Source of the DNA: an uncultured Bacilli bacterium
Lineage (GTDB): Bacteria > Bacillota_I > Bacilli_A > RF39 > UBA660
Assembly: GCA_910585045.1 (NCBI GenBank)
Contig: CAJUCD010000001.1
Coordinates: 167,033 to 231,032 of the forward strand
Length of the DNA stretch: 64,000 nt
Direction: 5' to 3'
Both the position numbers and the translations under genes were made by a program. The stretch's first letter is position 1. Each line of letters starts with the position of its first letter. Shown here piece after piece: positions 33,102 through 42,494 of the stretch. Under the pieces are notes generated by a model that was not told where the DNA came from, ran no database searches, and saw nothing but the letters and a program-made list of their open reading frames with translations.

Positions 33102-33817
33102 ATAAATATAAAACGATCATAATTATTATAATCTTTTAAAATACTAACTTTAGATTTTGGAAAGCATTTTTTAGCTAGGTTTGTAATTTCGATTCCTTGG
33201 GTAGCGCCAATTTCAAATATTATAGTGCCATTTTTGTTTAAATATGAAGAAGCGCTTTCTAATATTTTTTCATAGAATTCTAAACCATTATGATTAGCAT
33301 ATAATGCGATTACTGGTTCAAATTTTGTTCCTTCTGAGGTATATTCATCTCTTTTTACATATGGAGGGTTTGATATAATACAATCGTATTTTTTGGTAGG
33401 TTGTTCCTTTAAAATGTCAAGCTCGAAAAAATTTATCGAAACATTATTGTCTTTAGCATTTTGATTGGCAATTTTTAAGGCATCTTTACTAATGTCACAA
33501 GCTTCGATTTCAATATCTAAGTATTTTTTTAAGGATATAGCAATACAACCACTACCAGTGCAAATATCAATTAATGATTGATATTTTTTTGTTTTTAAAA
33601 AATTTAATGTTTTTTCTACTAAAAGTTCTGTTTCAAATCGAGGAATTAAAACGTTTTCATTAACAGTTATTTTAGTATTAAAAAAATCAACATACCCGAT
33701 AAGATATTGAATGGGGTAGTTGCTTTTTAGTTTTTCTTCAATCTTATTAAAATCTTCTTTATGGAGCTCTTTTAAAAGTTTTAAATCAGCACTTCCTATG
33801 TTATTCAAAAGATTCAC
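33092..33817 (-). CDS. prmC: peptide chain release factor glutamine methyltransferase
   Basis: 241 residues. SAM motif IDICTGSGCIAISL and catalytic SNPPYV (methylates the Gln of the GGQ motif). N-terminal five-helix region contains YPIQYLIG. It overlaps the end of prfA by 17 bases, as in many Bacilli, and modifies RF1 and RF2 (prfB at 61716). Confidence 0.95.
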   Translation of the reverse strand: MNLLNNIGSADLKLLKELHKEDFNKIEEKLKSNYPIQYLIGYVDFFNTKITVNENVLIPRFETELLVEKTLNFLKTKKYQSLIDICTGSGCIAISLKKYLDIEIEACDISKDALKIANQNAKDNNVSINFFELDILKEQPTKKYDCIISNPPYVKRDEYTSEGTKFEPVIALYANHNGLEFYEKILESASSYLNKNGTIIFEIGATQGIEITNLAKKCFPKSKVSILKDYNNYDRFIFIET

Positions 33818-34865
33818 CAGCTAGTTTTAATCTTAAATCTTCAGTTTGTAAGGCTTCAATTACTGGTTCTAATTCACCATCCATAACTCTATCTAAGCTC
33901 ATAGTAGAAAAGTTAATACGATGGTCTGTAACACGGTTTTGAGGATAATTGTAAGTTCTTATTTTTTCACTTCTATCTCCAGTGCCAATTTTATTTTTAC
34001 GAGCTTCACCTAATTCTAAATCTTGCTTATTTCGAATATCATCATTAATTTTAATTTTTAGCATGTTCATAGCTCGTTCTCTATTTTTTAACTGACTGCG
34101 CTCTACTTGACATGTAACAGCGATGCCTGTAGGTATGTGAGTAAGTCTAACAGCGGAGTTGGAAGTATTAACAGATTGTCCGCCTGCTCCACTTGAGTGA
34201 TAAACGTCCATTTTAATATCGCTTTCTTTAATATCAATAGCACAAGTTTCAACTTCAGGCATTACAAGAACAGTAGCAGTAGAAGTGTGAACTCGACCTT
34301 GAGTTTCAGTAGTAGGAACTCTTTGTACACGATGTGAACCACTTTCATATTTAAGTTTTTTGTAAACATCTTCGCCTTTTATCATAACTTCAACTTGAGA
34401 ATACCCACCACTAGTTCCTTCAATTGTGTGAAGTTCTTCAATTCTCCAACCATTTTTTTCAGCATAGTAAGTGTACATACGATATAGGTCACCTGCAAAG
34501 ATATTAGCTTCATCACCACCAGCGGCACCACGAATTTCCATGATAATATTTTTACCGTCATTTTCATCCTTTGGAACTAGTAATATTTCTAATTCTTTAG
34601 TTACTGCTTCTAATCTTGTTTTTAAATCTTCTAGTTCTAAAGCAGCCATGTCTTTTAATTCTTCATCACTCATAAGTGTTTTAGCATCTTCAATGCCTGT
34701 TACAATACTTTGATATTCATGATACTTGTTGACTGTTTCTTCTAAGTCTCTAGATTCTTTTGATAAAGTTTTTAATTTATTATAATCACTTATTATTTCA
34801 GGATTACTTAAATCATTTTGGAGTTCATTATATTTTTTTTCTATTGCTTCTAGTCTTTCAAACAT
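33801..34865 (-). CDS. prfA: peptide chain release factor 1
   Basis: 354 residues. Stop-codon recognition loop HRVQRVPTTETQGRVHTS (the P-x-T tripeptide, here PTT) and the GGQ catalytic loop SSGAGGQSVNTSNSAVRLTH. It terminates at UAA/UAG. It overlaps prmC and has RBS GAAAGGAC. RF2 is encoded separately at the right end of the window. Confidence 0.96.
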   Translation of the reverse strand: MFERLEAIEKKYNELQNDLSNPEIISDYNKLKTLSKESRDLEETVNKYHEYQSIVTGIEDAKTLMSDEELKDMAALELEDLKTRLEAVTKELEILLVPKDENDGKNIIMEIRGAAGGDEANIFAGDLYRMYTYYAEKNGWRIEELHTIEGTSGGYSQVEVMIKGEDVYKKLKYESGSHRVQRVPTTETQGRVHTSTATVLVMPEVETCAIDIKESDIKMDVYHSSGAGGQSVNTSNSAVRLTHIPTGIAVTCQVERSQLKNRERAMNMLKIKINDDIRNKQDLELGEARKNKIGTGDRSEKIRTYNYPQNRVTDHRINFSTMSLDRVMDGELEPVIEALQTEDLRLKLAGESFE

Positions 34866-34920
34866 ATAAATTGTCCTTTCTTCTTAATAATTATATCAAA
34901 TAATGCCAAAAAAACAAACA

Positions 34921-35361
34921 TTAACTGTTTGCTTCTTCATCATCTACATCAATTACAACTAAATCTTCTAAATCATCATCTGGTAAATCGTCATCATTAT
35001 CAGAATCATAGAAAATATTATCTTCGTTTTCTTCTTCTTCAATAATGTTATCTTCATTTTCTTCTATTTCAATTGGAGTGTCATCTTCCTCTTCTTCAAT
35101 GATAACTTTTGGATTATGAAGTTCTTTTAAGTCCCATGAGCCATCTTCAAGCATTATAAATCTTTTGTCAGTAGTTAACAATTCAAAGAAATCTGCTATT
35201 TTATCTTCAAATTCATTTTCATTTAGCTCTAAAGCTTCACAAACACGTTTAAATAAGACATTAATTTTCATCTTTGCTTTTTCTTCGTTTAGAATTATGT
35301 ATGCGATATCGTCATAATTCATAGTTTCTAATTCTTCTTTAGTTATATCACTTAATTTCAT
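34921..35361 (-). CDS. rpoE: RNA polymerase delta subunit
   Basis: 146 residues: globular N-terminal domain (about 1-95) with 'VLFKRVCEALEL' and 'FFELLTTDKRFIMLEDGSWDL', then a disordered, highly acidic tail (Glu/Asp runs). Delta speeds RNA polymerase recycling and changes sensitivity to the initiating NTP. It is restricted to Bacilli-type Firmicutes, a key lineage marker here. It follows argS, as in B. subtilis. Confidence 0.93.
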   Translation of the reverse strand: MKLSDITKEELETMNYDDIAYIILNEEKAKMKINVLFKRVCEALELNENEFEDKIADFFELLTTDKRFIMLEDGSWDLKELHNPKVIIEEEEDDTPIEIEENEDNIIEEEENEDNIFYDSDNDDDLPDDDLEDLVVIDVDDEEANS

Positions 35362-35476
35362 AATAATTCTCCTTTGTACTTGTTCAAAAATATTATATGT
35401 ATTATATCGTAAAATGTGTTTTAAATATTTGCCTTGTAAATTGTAATATTATTTTATTTATTTGTCAATTCTTAAT

Positions 35477-37222
35477 TTACATTTTCTCAGGTATATTTAT
35501 ACCTAATATGTTTAAGAGATAAGAATTATTATCATATATTGCTTTTGTGAGAGCTAACCATGAAGCTTGAATTTCTTTGTTTTCTTCTGTTAAAACACGA
35601 TGTTCAGCATAGAAGTTATTATATAAATTGGTTATTTTATATAAATATTCACAGATTTCATTTAATGAGCAGTTCTCAAAACTTCTTTTAATAATTCTTT
35701 TTAAATCTAACATTGCGATAATTATTTTTCTAATACTTTCTTGCTTTAGTACTTCCATTTTATTAAATAAAAGATTATTTTCTTGGGCTTTTTTTAATAA
35801 AGAACGCATCCTAATAGTAGAATACAATAAATAAGTACCTGTTTTACCATTTAAGTCAGTGAATTTGTCTATATCGAAGTTGTAATCAGTAGTTCTAAAA
35901 GGTAATAAATCTGCGTATTTTATAGCTGCTACTGCAACAGTTTTAGCAATTTCTTGGCGATTTTCAGAAATACTATCCATTAATCTTTTTTCACATTCTT
36001 CTGTAACCATATCAAGTAAGTCTTTTAATGGCATAACTCCGCCATCTCGCGTTTTAAAAGGCTTACCATCAGGACCATTCATTGTGCCAAAACCATTAAA
36101 GACAAATTTTAGTTCAGGTTTAACTAATTCACTTTTAGTGGCAGCACGAAATACTTGTTTAAAATGAAGCTCTTGTCTTTTATCTGTCATATACCACATT
36201 TCATCAATATCATATTTATTAGTTCTTTCCCAAATAGCAGCAATGTCTGTAGCTTCATAGGAAACAGCACCGTTCTTTTTAACTAAAATTAGAGGAGGTA
36301 TTTCTAAAGTATCAGTTGGTTCAGAGACATTTATAACTTGAGCTCCTTCACTTTCAATAATAATGTTTTTATCTTTTAGAAATTTAAGAGTATCATCCAT
36401 GTATTCGCAATTATCAGATTCACCTTCCCATAAGTCAAAAGAAGTATTTAAATCTTTATAGATACTTTTTACTTCAGTGGAACTGACTTCAACTATGTGT
36501 TTCCATAAAGCATAGTAACCTGGATGTTTATTTTGTAAGTCAAGATTTATTTTTCGTGCCATTTCCATGATATTTTCATCTTCTTTAGCTTTGGTAGTAG
36601 CTATAGGGTATAATTCTAATAAATCAGCATTAGTTATATTAAAATCAACAGGTTCGCCATTATAGTCTTCTTTAAAGTAAGCTAAATCTGGATATCTATT
36701 TTTGATTTCTAATATTACCATTCCCATAGGACGACCCCAGTCGCCAAGGTGAACATCTGATATAGTTTTACAACCAACACTATTACATAATCTTTTTAAA
36801 GCTTCACCAATGTTAGCACTTCTTAAATGACCAACATGAAGAATTTTGGCAACATTAGGGCCACCATAATCTAGAAATATTGTTTTGTTAATTCCTAAAT
36901 TGTAGTTAATAGTTATATCTTCTAGAGAATCATTTAGAAAGTCTATTAGAAAGCTATCATTAAATCTTAGATTAATGAAACCTGGTCCTGCGACTGATGC
37001 ATCTTTAATTTCTGGATATTCTTTTATAAGTTCAACTAATTTTGTCGCTATTTCTATAGGGTTTTGGTTATTTTTTTTGGCAAGAGGCATAATACCATTA
37101 AATTGATAGTCGCCTAAATCGGGTCTATTAGAAGGGTTGATTGTTACACTATCTATTTCAAAACCTAATGATATAAGACTATTTTTTATCTTAGTTTCTA
37201 TTTCTGCTATTTTATATTTCAT
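35477..37222 (-). CDS. argS: arginyl-tRNA synthetase
   Basis: About 581 residues. The HIGH motif appears as ILHVGHLRSANIG; the 'MNGPDGKPFKTRDGGVMPL' region replaces a canonical KMSKS, usual for many ArgRS. It has the N-terminal Add-1 and C-terminal anticodon (DALR) domains. The ATG at 37222, after GGAGAG, overlaps the DUF1934 stop by 11 bases; the TTG at 37237 lies inside that RBS. Confidence 0.95.
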   Translation of the reverse strand: MKYKIAEIETKIKNSLISLGFEIDSVTINPSNRPDLGDYQFNGIMPLAKKNNQNPIEIATKLVELIKEYPEIKDASVAGPGFINLRFNDSFLIDFLNDSLEDITINYNLGINKTIFLDYGGPNVAKILHVGHLRSANIGEALKRLCNSVGCKTISDVHLGDWGRPMGMVILEIKNRYPDLAYFKEDYNGEPVDFNITNADLLELYPIATTKAKEDENIMEMARKINLDLQNKHPGYYALWKHIVEVSSTEVKSIYKDLNTSFDLWEGESDNCEYMDDTLKFLKDKNIIIESEGAQVINVSEPTDTLEIPPLILVKKNGAVSYEATDIAAIWERTNKYDIDEMWYMTDKRQELHFKQVFRAATKSELVKPELKFVFNGFGTMNGPDGKPFKTRDGGVMPLKDLLDMVTEECEKRLMDSISENRQEIAKTVAVAAIKYADLLPFRTTDYNFDIDKFTDLNGKTGTYLLYSTIRMRSLLKKAQENNLLFNKMEVLKQESIRKIIIAMLDLKRIIKRSFENCSLNEICEYLYKITNLYNNFYAEHRVLTEENKEIQASWLALTKAIYDNNSYLLNILGINIPEKM

Positions 37223-37565
37223 TGTTAATCTCTCCAATCATTATTTCGATTTTTAAAGGATATTCTTGACTAATTAATTTATATTCAATAATTATATTAT
37301 CTTTATTATTAGTGTAATTAATAAATTCTAAGGGTATATTCATATGTTGCTTTAATTCTTTTAAAAATAATGTACATTCTTGTAAATTAATCTTTAAAAT
37401 AGTTTCATTATTTTCTTTAGTAAAATTAAATTTATCAAGATTTAGACGTATAGAATCTGTGTCTGTACTAAATGTTAGATAATCTTCATCTAGTATGCCA
37501 GTAGTAGTTTCTTTAAACAGCAAAGTATTATTTTCATAAGTATTAATTGTTATATTATGGTTCAT
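37212..37565 (-). CDS. DUF1934 (YwiB-like) beta-barrel protein
   Basis: 117 residues of alternating beta strands (NHNITINTYENNTLLFKET...) ending with KIEIMIGEINNEI. DUF1934 is a calycin-like barrel encoded before argS in Bacilli (ywiB-argS). The call rests on length, composition and position. Confidence 0.7.
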   Translation of the reverse strand: MNHNITINTYENNTLLFKETTTGILDEDYLTFSTDTDSIRLNLDKFNFTKENNETILKINLQECTLFLKELKQHMNIPLEFINYTNNKDNIIIEYKLISQEYPLKIEIMIGEINNEI

Positions 37566-37688
37566 ATAGAGGCCTCATTTACAAGTTAAATTATACTATA
37601 TTAAAATAATATTTACAACTTTATATTTAGGGCAAAATAAGATTATAATTTTTAATTTTTAAAACATATTAATAAAGGGTGAAGTCTT

Positions 37689-39644
37689 TTGAAAGTAATT
37701 AGATTTTTTTTAAAGTCAGGTTTATTTTTGTTTGTATCCTTTATAGTTGTAATAATTGGATTATATACTTATGCTTTTGTAAGTCCTAAATTAGAATTAA
37801 AGACAGCGGGGCAGTATTATATATACGATGGTAAAGATGAACTTATGTATCAAGGATCACGTTCTAGTAAATGGGTAGATTTAGATGAGATTAACTATAA
37901 TTTAGTTGATGCTGTAATAAGTATTGAAGATAAGAATTTTTATAATCATCATGGGTTCGATTATCTTAGAATTGCAAAGGCTATGTATTTAAATATTAAA
38001 CATAAAAGAATAACACAGGGAGCTTCTACTATTTCACAACAATATGTTAAAAATATTTATTTAGATTTTAACTCAACATGGGCACGAAAGATTGAAGAAG
38101 CATTTTTGACTTTGGAATTAGAGGTTCATTATTCAAAGGATGAAATATTAGAAGGCTATTTAAATACAATTAATTATGGTCAAGGTAATTTTGGTATTGC
38201 TAATGCTAGTAGGTATTATTTTAATAAAGAACCAATTGATTTAACTTTGGAGGAAGCTTTAATTCTTGCAGGGATTCCTAATAGTCCTGAAAATTATAAT
38301 CCTGTTGCTAATTATGATTTGGCAATAAAAAGAGCTAAAATAGTAGGGGAAAGTATGGTTAATAATGATAAGTTGACACAAGAAGAATTAGAAAGTTTAT
38401 TTCAAAAAGAAATCCCGATTCATGGTAGGGCTTCAGAAGAAAATTTAGATATGCTTATGTATTATCAAGATGCTGTTATTCAAGAATTGAAAGCTATAAA
38501 AACTATACCTGATGCTTTAATTCAAAATGGGGGTATTAAAATTTATACTTATTTAGATTTGGATGCTCAAAAAATATTAGAGCAGAATATTATTAAGCAT
38601 TTAGGTAATACAGATTTGCAATCTGCTAGTGTAATTGTAGATCCTAATACAGGAGGGGTTATAGCTTTATCTGGGGGAGTTAAATATTCTAAGAGTCAGT
38701 ATAATAGAGCAACTCAAGCTTCAAGACAAGTTGGATCAGCTATGAAACCATTTTTATATTATGGAGCATTAGAGGAAGGTATGACTTCTTCATCTACTTT
38801 TAATAGTCAGTATACAACATTTACTTTGAGTAGTGGTAATTCTTATGCTCCTAAAAACTATGGATCAATATATGCTAATAAACCAATTACTATGGCAGAG
38901 GCGATAGCTGTTTCAGATAATGTATATGCAGTTAAGACTAATATGTTTTTAGGACCTGAAAAGTTAGTAGAAACAGCAGGAAGAGTTGGTATAAAAGCAG
39001 AGTTATCTCCTGTAGCATCATTGGCTTTAGGTACAGGTGGAATGTCAGTTTTAGATTTAGCTCGTGGATATAATACTTTTGCAACAGGAGGGTATAAAAA
39101 GGAAGTTTCTTTGATTAGGAGAGTAGAAGATAGTGAAGGCAATGTTATATATCAAAATAAAGAGAAATCAGATTTAGTTTTAAATGTTAATTATACTTAT
39201 ATTTTAAATGAACTATTAACTGGTACAACTAATATTCAATTTAAAGATTATGCTAACCCAACTGCATTAGTAATTGCTTCACAATTATCTAGAAAATATG
39301 CAATAAAAACAGGAACTACTACTAGCGATTATTGGATAGCAGGGTATAATCCAGATATTTTGATGGTGACTTGGGTAGGTTATGATGATAACCATGATGT
39401 GGAAACAAAGTATTCATCTTTATCAAAAAAAATATGGGCGGATACTGTAGAAGCAATTGTAAAAGAAAAAGAACCTAAATGGTATGATACACCAGATAAA
39501 GTGGTTGGAGTTGTTTTAGATGCTGTAAGTGGAAAGCCTACAACTAATACGTCTAAAGCAACATTGTTTTATTATGTAAAAGGTACAGAAGATAGTATAA
39601 ATAATGTAGAGTATGTTTTTAAAGATGAGGATGAAGAAGATTAA
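37689..39644 (+). CDS. class A penicillin-binding protein (transglycosylase/transpeptidase)
   Basis: 651 residues: an N-terminal membrane anchor (about 8-30), a GT51 transglycosylase domain with VISIEDKNFYNHHGFD (catalytic Glu) and ITQGASTISQQYVKN, then a transpeptidase domain with the active Ser in GSAMKPF (about 349), VSDN and AIKTGTTTSDYW. It polymerises and cross-links peptidoglycan. The start is TTG at 37689, 6-7 bp after AAAGGGTGAAG. Monocistronic with a perfect terminator. Confidence 0.92.
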   Translation: MKVIRFFLKSGLFLFVSFIVVIIGLYTYAFVSPKLELKTAGQYYIYDGKDELMYQGSRSSKWVDLDEINYNLVDAVISIEDKNFYNHHGFDYLRIAKAMYLNIKHKRITQGASTISQQYVKNIYLDFNSTWARKIEEAFLTLELEVHYSKDEILEGYLNTINYGQGNFGIANASRYYFNKEPIDLTLEEALILAGIPNSPENYNPVANYDLAIKRAKIVGESMVNNDKLTQEELESLFQKEIPIHGRASEENLDMLMYYQDAVIQELKAIKTIPDALIQNGGIKIYTYLDLDAQKILEQNIIKHLGNTDLQSASVIVDPNTGGVIALSGGVKYSKSQYNRATQASRQVGSAMKPFLYYGALEEGMTSSSTFNSQYTTFTLSSGNSYAPKNYGSIYANKPITMAEAIAVSDNVYAVKTNMFLGPEKLVETAGRVGIKAELSPVASLALGTGGMSVLDLARGYNTFATGGYKKEVSLIRRVEDSEGNVIYQNKEKSDLVLNVNYTYILNELLTGTTNIQFKDYANPTALVIASQLSRKYAIKTGTTTSDYWIAGYNPDILMVTWVGYDDNHDVETKYSSLSKKIWADTVEAIVKEKEPKWYDTPDKVVGVVLDAVSGKPTTNTSKATLFYYVKGTEDSINNVEYVFKDEDEED

Positions 39645-39648
39645 TTTT

Positions 39649-39678
39649 AAAAGAGCTTTGAATGAAGCTCTTTTATAT
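39649..39678. terminator. terminator between PBP and surface-protein genes
   Basis: Perfect 10-bp stem AAAAGAGCTT / AAGCTCTTTT with a 6-nt loop. Confidence 0.75.
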
Positions 39679-39683
39679 AGTTT

Positions 39684-40967
39684 TTAATTAATAATATAAG
39701 GGTTACCTATGGAACCATTACCTGTTAAAATCTGTGTATCAGCTTTTAAATTGATTACTGGACGCATACCATACGTGTTGCCAACATACCAAATACTAAG
39801 ATTGCCATTCAAATTTAAAGCAAACACATTAGACCAAGTGTTAATCTCATCCCAATTGCATGGAGACATAGTCCAATAATTTTGACCGTTATATAAGTAG
39901 TATGACAAATTATTATCATCCTTGCCTCCTGCATACATTACTTCATCAGCTGTTATGAGCCCTATTTTTAGTGTATATATATCGGGAGATGTGCAACTTA
40001 ATATTGGAACATAATTTATGTACAATCTCTTATATTCTAAATAATATAATGGACCGTTTGGTGCGCTTGACCATACGTAACCACTATCTACATTTCGATC
40101 ATTACAGAATTTGCCATCTGCTATTTTTGTTTCTTGACTCTTTAAATTTATATTGTACCAATTTTCTAATGTGATTTTAATTGATGTATCTGTACCTTCA
40201 TTATTATTTGTTGGTCTTTGTAATCCTTCTGTGTAGGTCCATCCTACATATTCTGATTTATTATAATTTGTATTATAGGCTGTGTTTGTAACGATACTAT
40301 CTGTTGTTATTTCGCCATTATTATGGCATGTTGTTCCATCATAGATTAATCTCATTGTACCATCGCCATTGATTCTCACTATTCGCCAACAATATCCGCC
40401 AAATTTTACATAGTTGGTTGTAGAAGCTCCCCTCCAATAGTATGAATATCCTCCATACATGCCATCTCTTTCTTTATATACTCCCTCATCTGTTGTAGCT
40501 ATTTTACTAAAATCTGGCGATTCTATTTTAGCTATTTTAGATAATTTATTTACTAACTCATCTATACTTTTAGCTGTTGTTGCATTATCAAAATATAAGT
40601 AACATTTTTCATTTTTTAATATATTTTTTATTATATGCTCACCGTTATTAGTATAAATCCTAGCATTATTATCTTTATCTACATTATTTATTGTACAATA
40701 ACTTTTTTCTTCATTTATTAAATATCCTGATTCTGGCAAAGTATCTATCTCTGTATAATTTGTACCATCATCACTCTTATACATAGCCATCATCTTAAAA
40801 TCATAGGGTTTATAGTTTATATTTCCTTCTACTAGTTTTATATCTTCAATTCTCTGATACTTAGCATAACTAAATATAGAAGATACAGTTACAAGAAGTA
40901 CTACTCCCAGTATTAGGGCATAATAAAAATACTTTTGGTTAAGTCTATTTATTTTTTCTATTTTCAT
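39684..40967 (-). CDS. DUF6273-type surface protein with SYAKY N-terminal motif
   Basis: 427 residues: basic start, one membrane segment (about 15-36), then the juxtamembrane motif FSYAKYQRIEDIKLVEGNINY, and a large Tyr/Asn/Trp-rich external domain (WRGASTTNYVKFGGYCWRIV, then SYYLYNGQNYWTMSP and YGMRPVINLK). This resembles DUF6273, a C-type-lectin or formylglycine-generating-enzyme-like fold. No sortase motif. It is divergent from an XRE regulator with three operator repeats between them. The gene starting at 63824 shares the N-terminal motif. Confidence 0.65.
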   Translation of the reverse strand: MKIEKINRLNQKYFYYALILGVVLLVTVSSIFSYAKYQRIEDIKLVEGNINYKPYDFKMMAMYKSDDGTNYTEIDTLPESGYLINEEKSYCTINNVDKDNNARIYTNNGEHIIKNILKNEKCYLYFDNATTAKSIDELVNKLSKIAKIESPDFSKIATTDEGVYKERDGMYGGYSYYWRGASTTNYVKFGGYCWRIVRINGDGTMRLIYDGTTCHNNGEITTDSIVTNTAYNTNYNKSEYVGWTYTEGLQRPTNNNEGTDTSIKITLENWYNINLKSQETKIADGKFCNDRNVDSGYVWSSAPNGPLYYLEYKRLYINYVPILSCTSPDIYTLKIGLITADEVMYAGGKDDNNLSYYLYNGQNYWTMSPCNWDEINTWSNVFALNLNGNLSIWYVGNTYGMRPVINLKADTQILTGNGSIGNPYIIN

Positions 40968-41030
40968 TTCTTTCTCCTTTGTTAAGCTTTACTTCATTTT
41001 AATTTTGTTAATGCGCAATCACAATTGATG

Positions 41031-41104
41031 ATAACTTATTTTAGGTTATCTAATCTTATGATAACGTAATTTAAGTTATATGTCAATAACCTATTTTAAG
41101 TTAT
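41031..41104. repeat. three 19-bp operator copies ATAAC-N9-GTTAT
   Basis: Copies at 41031-41049 (ATAACTTATTTTAGGTTAT), 41061-41079 (ATAACGTAATTTAAGTTAT) and 41086-41104 (ATAACCTATTTTAAGTTAT). Each is an imperfect palindrome with ATAAC/GTTAT arms; starts are 30 and 25 bp apart. They fill the gap between the divergent surface-protein and XRE genes, so probably bind the 74-residue XRE protein cooperatively and control both genes. Confidence 0.75.
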
Positions 41105-41133
41105 GGTAAAGTTAAAATGTTAGGAAGATTAAT

Positions 41134-41358
41134 ATGAATAGATTAAGAGATTTAAGAGAAGACAAAGATTTATATCAAAAAGATGTAGCTAAATATTTAA
41201 GTATGTCACAAACAGGGTATTCACAGTATGAAACAGAGACAAATGATATTCCTACAGAGGTTTTAAAAAAATTAGCTTTATTTTATGATACAAGTATTGA
41301 TTATTTATTATGTTTGACTGATGAAAGAAAGCCTTATCCCAAAAGTTTTTTAGAATGA
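41134..41358 (+). CDS. XRE family regulator
   Basis: 74 residues: HTH with LYQKDVAKYLSMSQTGYSQYE followed by 'IPTEVLKKLALFYDTSIDYLL', a classical Xre/Cro domain with little else. RBS TAGGAAG. The upstream tandem operators suggest autoregulation and control of the divergent surface gene. An IS30 element lies immediately downstream. Confidence 0.85.
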   Translation: MNRLRDLREDKDLYQKDVAKYLSMSQTGYSQYETETNDIPTEVLKKLALFYDTSIDYLLCLTDERKPYPKSFLE

Positions 41359-41370
41359 TAATTTGTCAAA

Positions 41371-42360
41371 TCAAGTGCAACAATTTATAAAATTGTCAAT
41401 TGACTCATTTGGCGTTTTATAATTTATACATTTTCTAGGTCTGTTATTAAGCAGATCTAGTTTTTGTTTTAATTCATTATTATTTGTTTTTGATAAATCC
41501 ATTCCTTTTGGATAATATTCTCTTAGTAAACCATTAGAATTTTCATTTGTTCTTTTTTGCCAGGCACAATATGGTTCAGCAAAATACATATCACAATCTA
41601 AGTCTTCTTCAATTCTTTTCCAACCTGCAAATTCTTTACCTCTATCACATGTTATTGTTTTTACCAATTCTTTTGGATACTTATTTAATAATTCTATAAT
41701 TGCGTTAGTAACTGTTTCATCTTTTCTATCGGGAATATGTTTGGCTATATACAATCTTGATTTTCTTTCAGCTAAAGTTACAAAACAATAATTACTTTTT
41801 ACTTTTCCTCCAATTCTTCCCGAAACAACAGTATCAGCTTCCCAATGCCCAAATTCATTCCTTTTATATACTTCTCTTGGCCTTTTCTTTATTGTTTTTC
41901 CTATATTGAATCTACCCCTTGTTTCTGCTGGTCTTTTAAAATTGCCATGTCGTCTTAATTCTTTCATAGTAATGTTTTCAATATATTCTTTATGAATCCA
42001 TCTATATATAGTTGATGTACAAGGAAAACTCTTTGGTCTATCTATTTCGCGATTCACAATTTGCTCTGGAGACCAATTAATACTTAATTTATCTTCAATA
42101 TATTTTCTTATTTCATTATTAATTTCAATTTTCCTATGACAATCTTTTCTACGTTCTTTGTATTTTTTATGAGCAACTACTGCTGAATATTTTGTGACAG
42201 AATAATTTATAGATGTTTTATAAGAATTCCTTTTTAATTCTCTTAAAATAGTAGATGGGCTTCTATCTAATAATTTTGCCATTTCTCTAATTTTCATCTT
42301 CATTTCTTTAAATTTGCATATACAAGCACGTTTTTCTATGGTAAGATGATTATAGTTCAT
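41371..42360 (-). CDS. IS30 family transposase
   Basis: 329 residues: N-terminal HTH (MKIREMAKLLDRSPSTILRELKRN), then a DDE domain: FGHWEADTV (first Asp), TCDRGKEFAGW (second Asp), and 'NENSNGLLREYYPKG' with the Glu region replaced by the typical NGLLR block. The gene fills the element; its stop codon merges with the left terminal repeat. It appears intact, so the element may be active. Confidence 0.93.
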   Translation of the reverse strand: MNYNHLTIEKRACICKFKEMKMKIREMAKLLDRSPSTILRELKRNSYKTSINYSVTKYSAVVAHKKYKERRKDCHRKIEINNEIRKYIEDKLSINWSPEQIVNREIDRPKSFPCTSTIYRWIHKEYIENITMKELRRHGNFKRPAETRGRFNIGKTIKKRPREVYKRNEFGHWEADTVVSGRIGGKVKSNYCFVTLAERKSRLYIAKHIPDRKDETVTNAIIELLNKYPKELVKTITCDRGKEFAGWKRIEEDLDCDMYFAEPYCAWQKRTNENSNGLLREYYPKGMDLSKTNNNELKQKLDLLNNRPRKCINYKTPNESIDNFINCCT

Positions 42361-42441
42361 AATTTTAACTCCTTAATGTTTGTTTAGACACCAACATTAT
42401 ATCATGAGTTAATTTATGAACCTTTTTTATTTGTTGCACTT
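41373..42441 (-). mobile_element. IS30 family insertion sequence, ~1,069 bp
   Basis: Terminal inverted repeats AAGTGCAACAA at 41373-41383 and its complement TTGTTGCACTT at 42431-42441 (11 bp perfect, then AT-rich partial matches). They enclose one transposase. The short target duplication could not be defined by eye. It inserted between the XRE gene and the gpmI terminator without visibly breaking a gene. Confidence 0.8.
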
Positions 42442-42460
42442 ATTATTATAATTTATAGAA

Positions 42461-42493
42461 TAAAAAAAAGTTAGTAAGTTTTAAATTACTAAC
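42461..42493 (-). terminator. intrinsic terminator of gpmI
   Basis: Stem GTTAGTAA / TTACTAAC with an 8-nt loop and an eight-base T-run on the minus strand. Confidence 0.8.
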
Positions 42494-42494
42494 A

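Noticed and set aside
41371..42441. IS30 insertion disrupting a gene
   Set aside because: No gene fragments flank it; the XRE gene on the left is complete and gpmI has its own terminator.
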